Assembly (NCBI RefSeq): GCF_024498175.1
Contig: NZ_CP101823.1
Location: forward strand, 2,796,987-2,860,986
Source: Haloplanus salinarum
GTDB taxonomy: Archaea > Halobacteriota > Halobacteria > Halobacteriales > Haloferacaceae
Direction of reading: 5' to 3'
Length of the DNA: 64,000 bases
Under the pieces are notes generated by a model. It was given only the letters and a program-made list of their open reading frames with translations. It had not been told where the DNA came from and did no database searches. Of the stretch, positions 60,497 through 64,000 are shown one piece after another (the first letter of the stretch is position 1; the number at the start of each line of letters is the position of its first letter). The translations under genes and the position numbers were made by a program.

Positions 60497-60819
60497 CTAC
60501 TCCTCGGTTTCCGCACCCGGTGCGTTGCGCTTCACGCCCTCGATAGCGTCGTGGACGCCGCTCCGGGAGGCGTACCCCTCGCCGCCGTCGGCGAGGACGT
60601 TCCCGTTACGGTGGCGGAGTCGCCACCGCCAGTCCGAGGCCGCCCATCGCGATGCTCGCCTCCCGCAGCGCCGACGCAGGGCTGCTGGGGAGAAAGAGGA
60701 CGATGCCGACGACCCCCGGCTAGCAGTCCGAGGACGAACAGCCAGTATCCCCGTATCTCGTCGGACGTGCGTGGGGCGCCGATCCGACGTGCATACAGGC
60801 TGGAATTATTATCCGACAT
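60497..60819 (-). pseudogene. Decayed membrane protein with DUF1508-like C-terminus
   Basis: A relic in two or three frames. It opens with MSDNNSSLYARRIGAPRTSD then EIRGYWLFVLGLLAG, shifts frame at a run of five G (minus strand; ccccc at 60713-60717) into VVGIVLFLPSSPASALREAS, and then, after a further frame change near 60630, gives WRWRLRHRNGNVLADGGEGY then ASRSGVHDAIEGVKRNAPGA and a stop at 60497. The last part is a DUF1508/YegP-type domain. Intact haloarchaeal relatives have a long membrane part between the two, so a large internal deletion plus a frameshift is inferred. An AT-rich gtttatcgg box remains upstream. Confidence 0.7.
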
Positions 60820-60885
60820 ATATGAACGCGACCCGAGACACCGATAAACGCCCGAGTTTTTGACCGATCGGGTGACAGTTCCCCC

Positions 60886-62895
60886 TCAGAACTTCTCCAG
60901 GAGCCGCCGGTAGAAGTCGTCCTCGTCGGTCGGGGGGTCGTCGTCGGCCGTTCGTTCGGCCGACTCCGTCGCCAGTTTCTCGACGATGAGTTCGGGCGTC
61001 GAGCGCGCGAGGTGGTCGGTCACCGGCGAACGATTCACCCGGAGTTCGCCGTCGACGAGCCCCACCGCCTCGATGCCGTCGACCGCCACGTCGATCCCCG
61101 CGGCGTCGCGGATTTCGCCGGCGAGGTGGGAGACGAAGACGGCGGTGACGTCGCCCCCATCCAGTGATTCGAGGATGCCGGCGATGATCTTCGCACTCGC
61201 GCCCGGCTCCGTGATGCTCTCCAGTTCGTCGACGAGAACCAGCCGCGAGTCGGTACCCGTCACGAGGTCGGCGAAGTCCCGGAGCGTCGCCTCGAAGGCG
61301 CCGGCGTCGAGGGTCCCCTGGCTCTTGGCGTAGTAGTGGAGTTCGGAGACGCGTTCGACCCGAGCGGCCGCGGCGGGGACCGGGAGACCCATGTGGGCGA
61401 GGACGGTCACGAGCGCCAGCAGGTCGAGCGTCGAGGTCTTCCCGCCGCTGTTGACTCCCGAGAGGAGGGTCACCCCGGAGACGGCGTAGTCGACGGGTTC
61501 GACTTCGGCGAAGGGCACGTCGAGCAGCGGCGACCGGCCGCCCTCGACGGCGACGCCGGACACGTCGTCGTCGACGTCGGGGAGGGTGCAGTCGAAGTCG
61601 TCGGCGAACCGGGCGACGGCGAGTTCCACGTCCCGCTCCAAGGCCGCCCGGACCAGCCGGTCGGCGGGGTCGCGGAGGGCACGCAGGTCGTCGGCCAACT
61701 CCGTCTTGATTCGGCCGGCCCGGCGGTCGCGGGCGGCCGCGAGTTCGGTGCGGAGCCGCGAGACCGCCTCCGCGTCGTGCTCCAGCGGGAAGGTGGGGTC
61801 GCCGCCGAAGACGCGCTCGGCCAGGTCCGCCTCGTCGGCCAGGTCGAGGCTGTCGATCAGGTGATCGCGGGCCTTCGCGACCGCGTGGTCGAACTCGTCG
61901 GCGAGTTCCCGGGAGAGCAGGGCGTCGACGCGGGCGCCCTGCTCGACCAGGGAGAGGAAGTCGGTCCCCTCGATGGTCACGTCGCGCTCGCGGATGGCGG
62001 TCCGGAGGTGGTCGTTGGCGACCGATTCGGCGGTTCCGACCGCGGCGTCGAGGTCGTCGACGGCGGTCGTGAGCCGGTCGAGTTCGTCGTCGCCGACGGG
62101 CGTGCCGTCGTCGTCGAGGCGGGAGAGCGCGTCGCGGAGCGCGTCGAGGTCACAGGGCGGCTCCATCCCCGCGGCGTCGTGGACCCGCGCCGCGGCGAGC
62201 AAGGTGTCGCGGTTCGCCGCGAAGAACGCGAGGAGGCGCTCGGGCACCACCTCGGCGGGGTGTTCGAGGGCGTCCGGGCGTACCCGCACGTCGCCGGCCA
62301 CGTCGACGCCGGCGAAGGTCTCGTCGAGGGCGATCACCGTCGCGTACGACCGGGCGAGTTCCGCGAGGTCGCGGGCGTCGTCGACCACCTCGACCGAGAG
62401 TTCGGGAACCGCCTCCTCCGCCTCGGCGTACCGCTCGGCGTCGGCGGTGGCGAGACAGCGGTCGCGCACCCGCGTTGGCGGCGGGTCGGCGAGCGGAGTC
62501 ACGTCCGAGAGCGCATCGAGGGTCGCGGGGTCGGCCTCGCGGTCGGTCGCCCGGTCGACGAGGGCGCGGACCTCCGCGATCCGCGAGGGCGCGCCCGTCG
62601 GGACGAACGTCTCCATCCGCCGGGCGGCGTAGTCGGTGACCGTGCGTTCCTTCAGGAGGTCGAGCACGTCCTCGTAGACGTCGCGGGCGCGGTCGGTCGC
62701 GAGGAACTCGCCGTCGGCGTCGTGTTCGTGGCGGACGGCCGCGCGGGCGATGGCGGCGGCCCGACCGGCGGAGATGCCCGGCGCCTCGGCGAGCGCGGCC
62801 ACGTCGCCCTCCCGGAGCGCCCGCTCGGGGTCGTCGAGGTCGGCGAGCGCGGCCGCCGTCTTCTCGCCGACGCCCGGGATGGCCGTGAGTTCCAT
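60886..62895 (-). CDS. Helix-hairpin-helix MutS-family ATPase
   Basis: A 669-residue protein of the archaeal MutS5-like group. Residues 1-60 contain helix-hairpin-helix motifs (LTAIPGVGEKTAAALADLDD, AEAPGISAGRAAAIARAAVR). The long middle part is helical, like the MutS lever/clamp. The C-terminal ATPase has Walker A VTLLSGVNSGGKTSTLDLLA (near residue 480), Walker B DSRLVLVDELESITEPGASA and the switch DVTAVFVSHLAGEIRDAAGI. The N-terminal mismatch-recognition domain of MutS1 is absent, so it probably acts in recombination or structure-specific DNA handling. It lies next to the decayed membrane gene and shares no operon. Confidence 0.88.
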   Translation of the reverse strand: MELTAIPGVGEKTAAALADLDDPERALREGDVAALAEAPGISAGRAAAIARAAVRHEHDADGEFLATDRARDVYEDVLDLLKERTVTDYAARRMETFVPTGAPSRIAEVRALVDRATDREADPATLDALSDVTPLADPPPTRVRDRCLATADAERYAEAEEAVPELSVEVVDDARDLAELARSYATVIALDETFAGVDVAGDVRVRPDALEHPAEVVPERLLAFFAANRDTLLAAARVHDAAGMEPPCDLDALRDALSRLDDDGTPVGDDELDRLTTAVDDLDAAVGTAESVANDHLRTAIRERDVTIEGTDFLSLVEQGARVDALLSRELADEFDHAVAKARDHLIDSLDLADEADLAERVFGGDPTFPLEHDAEAVSRLRTELAAARDRRAGRIKTELADDLRALRDPADRLVRAALERDVELAVARFADDFDCTLPDVDDDVSGVAVEGGRSPLLDVPFAEVEPVDYAVSGVTLLSGVNSGGKTSTLDLLALVTVLAHMGLPVPAAAARVERVSELHYYAKSQGTLDAGAFEATLRDFADLVTGTDSRLVLVDELESITEPGASAKIIAGILESLDGGDVTAVFVSHLAGEIRDAAGIDVAVDGIEAVGLVDGELRVNRSPVTDHLARSTPELIVEKLATESAERTADDDPPTDEDDFYRRLLEKF

Positions 62896-62940
62896 GCGGC
62901 AACGAGTATCGCCCCATCCGGCAAAACGTTGCGGGTCGGA

Positions 62941-63189
62941 TCAGGACCCGTGGCGGGTGACGTGATAGAGGACGCCCCACAGGAACGAGAGCGCGAGGAC
63001 GACCACGAATCCGCCGGTCAGTTCGCGGGACAGCGGGACGCCGATCAGGGTGACGAGGTGGCGGCCGACGACGGCCCCCGCCTCCGCGAGCGGTGGGGTG
63101 TACGTCCAGACGTACTTCGAGAGGACGGTCCCGACGATCAGGCTGACGAACGCCGACATGGCGTGTGACGCCCCCGTCTTGGCTGGCAT
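62941..63189 (-). CDS. Small haloarchaeal membrane protein
   Basis: An 82-residue protein with two or three hydrophobic segments (AFVSLIVGTVLSKYVWTYTP, VVGRHLVTLIGVPL and GGFVVVLALSFLWGVLYHVT). No motif is known. ATG 63189 or the next Met ten residues in (63159) could be the start. The gene is divergent from larE, with 89 bases between them. Confidence 0.6.
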   Translation of the reverse strand: MPAKTGASHAMSAFVSLIVGTVLSKYVWTYTPPLAEAGAVVGRHLVTLIGVPLSRELTGGFVVVLALSFLWGVLYHVTRHGS

Positions 63190-63278
63190 CGTCGTTCTGC
63201 CCGTCCCTTGAGGGGTAGCGGGGATGAATCTTTCTCCCGGACGACGCGCTTTTGCCCGTCGGCGCGGAAGGGCGGACG

Positions 63279-64000
63279 ATGACTGCACTCGACGCGAAAC
63301 TGGACGCCGCCCGCGCCGACCTCGCCGAGCGCGACGGGGTCGTCGTCGCGTTCTCCGGCGGCGTCGACTCGGCGGTCGTCGCCGCCCTCGCCTACGACGC
63401 CCTCGGGGACGACGCCCTGGCCTGCACGGCCCGCAGCGAGACCCTCCCCGCGTCCGAACTCGACGACGCGGTCCGGGTGGCCGAGGAGATCGGGATCCCC
63501 CACGAGACCGTGACCTTCTCCGAACTCGACGACCCGGACTTCGTCGCCAACGGCGACGACCGGTGTTACCACTGCCGGACGATGCGCCTGGGGCGGATGT
63601 ACGACGTGGCCCGCGAGCGGGGCATCGGGACCGTCTGTGACGGGACGAACGCCTCGGACCCGGGCGAGGGTCACCGGCCCGGGCTCCGCGCCGTCGAGGA
63701 ACTCGACGTGTTCTCGCCGCTACTCGCCCACGACGTCACCAAGGCGGAGGTCCGCGAGGCCGCCGAGCGCTACGGCCTCTCGGTCGCCGACAAGCCCTCG
63801 ATGGCGTGTCTCTCCTCCCGGATCCCGACGGGGCTCGAGGTGACCGAGGAACGGCTGACCCGCGTCGAGAAGGCCGAGCGACTGCTGCGGACCTGGGGGT
63901 TCTCGCAGTTTCGGGTACGCGACCACGACGGCCTCGCCCGCATCGAGGTGGCGCCCGAGGAACTCGACGCCGCCCTCGACCGGGAGTTCGTCCGCGCGGC
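63279..64000 (+). CDS. larE: ATP-dependent sacrificial sulfur transferase LarE (partial)
   Basis: The first 240 codons; the gene runs off the right edge. LarE supplies sulfur to the pyridinium precursor in nickel-pincer nucleotide synthesis. The PP-loop is VVVAFSGGVDSAVVAALAYD (SGGVDS, residues 26-31). Cysteines occur in GDDRCYHCRTM (96, 99), TVCDGTNASD (120) and KPSMACLSSRIPTGLEVTE (Cys177). Cys177 corresponds in position to the sacrificial cysteine of Lactiplantibacillus plantarum LarE (Cys176). LarB, at 52422-53189, acts earlier in the same pathway. ATG 63279 precedes TALDAKLDAARADLAERDG. Confidence 0.92.
   Translation, partial: MTALDAKLDAARADLAERDGVVVAFSGGVDSAVVAALAYDALGDDALACTARSETLPASELDDAVRVAEEIGIPHETVTFSELDDPDFVANGDDRCYHCRTMRLGRMYDVARERGIGTVCDGTNASDPGEGHRPGLRAVEELDVFSPLLAHDVTKAEVREAAERYGLSVADKPSMACLSSRIPTGLEVTEERLTRVEKAERLLRTWGFSQFRVRDHDGLARIEVAPEELDAALDREFVRA

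Noticed and set aside
59302-60885. A replication origin beside the orc gene.
   Set aside because: Orc genes are often next to origins, but no ORB-like repeats with a G-string were seen on either side, and the flank is taken up by a decayed gene and beta-propeller gene.
1-64000. tRNA, rRNA, CRISPR arrays and intact insertion sequences.
   Set aside because: No cloverleaf-like sequence, rRNA segment, regular spaced repeat or transposase-like ORF was seen on reading; a tRNAscan-SE and IS search would be decisive.

Overview
The window is a piece of a haloarchaeal (class Halobacteria) main chromosome. The evidence is very high GC with GC-rich third codon positions, strongly acidic proteins, archaeal information-processing genes (MCM, RFC small subunit, Orc1/Cdc6, TFB, Trm1, archaeal AlaS), Tat-type lipoproteins, and many genes with a TATA-like box about 25-33 bases before the start codon and almost no leader. 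The combination alaS - rfcS - SAMP2 and mcm with its small partners recalls the Haloferax region, so a member of the Haloferacales is a reasonable guess (inference).

Layout. 1-10 kb: a partial cyclodeaminase-like gene, an M29 aminopeptidase, an MFS carrier, AzlCD, an Lrp regulator divergent from glnA, a PAP2 membrane protein, a YihY-type protein, DsbB and a methyltransferase. 10-18 kb: a CBS protein, tRNA dimethyltransferase Trm1, a SWIM-finger protein, a glutaryl-CoA-dehydrogenase-like enzyme, a cupin, a second MFS carrier and a biotin ECF transporter (bioN-bioM-bioY). 18-27.5 kb: mcm, carrying a 529-residue intein, followed by a tight run of uncharacterised small proteins, a MinD ATPase, a TFB paralogue, and a ParA-like protein with a degenerate P-loop. 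27.5-37.6 kb: peroxiredoxin, iron alcohol dehydrogenase, a thioredoxin-CcdA-lipoprotein operon, a MOSC protein, HIT hydrolase and a two-gene ABC importer without its own ATPase. 37.6-51.5 kb: prs, a GATase, an alpha/beta hydrolase with no nucleophile, alaS, rfcS with two inteins (695 and 435 residues), a SAMP2-GNAT fusion ORF and a phosphohexomutase. 51.5-64 kb: small zinc-ribbon proteins, a GIY-YIG protein, larB, a histone-fold mini-protein, rpiA, mmsA, gdh, a PQQ-type beta-propeller lipoprotein, an Orc1/Cdc6, a decayed DUF1508 membrane protein, an HhH-MutS ATPase and the start of larE.

How the genes fit together: replication and its control (mcm, rfcS, orc, MinD/ParA, MutS-like) dominate. 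Nitrogen metabolism is represented by lrp-glnA and gdh, valine/propionyl catabolism by mmsA, thiol redox by dsbB, ccdA, a TlpA-like thioredoxin and a peroxiredoxin, and nickel-pincer cofactor synthesis by larB and larE. No rRNA, tRNA, CRISPR array or intact insertion sequence was seen.

The most unusual points are an unbroken ORF joining the ubiquitin-like modifier SAMP2 (diglycine at residues 67-68) to an acetyltransferase; an RFC intein whose nuclease looks PD-(D/E)XK-like rather than LAGLIDADG; an MCM intein with two XRE-type helix-turn-helix segments; and two hairpin elements that begin exactly on the last base of a stop codon.
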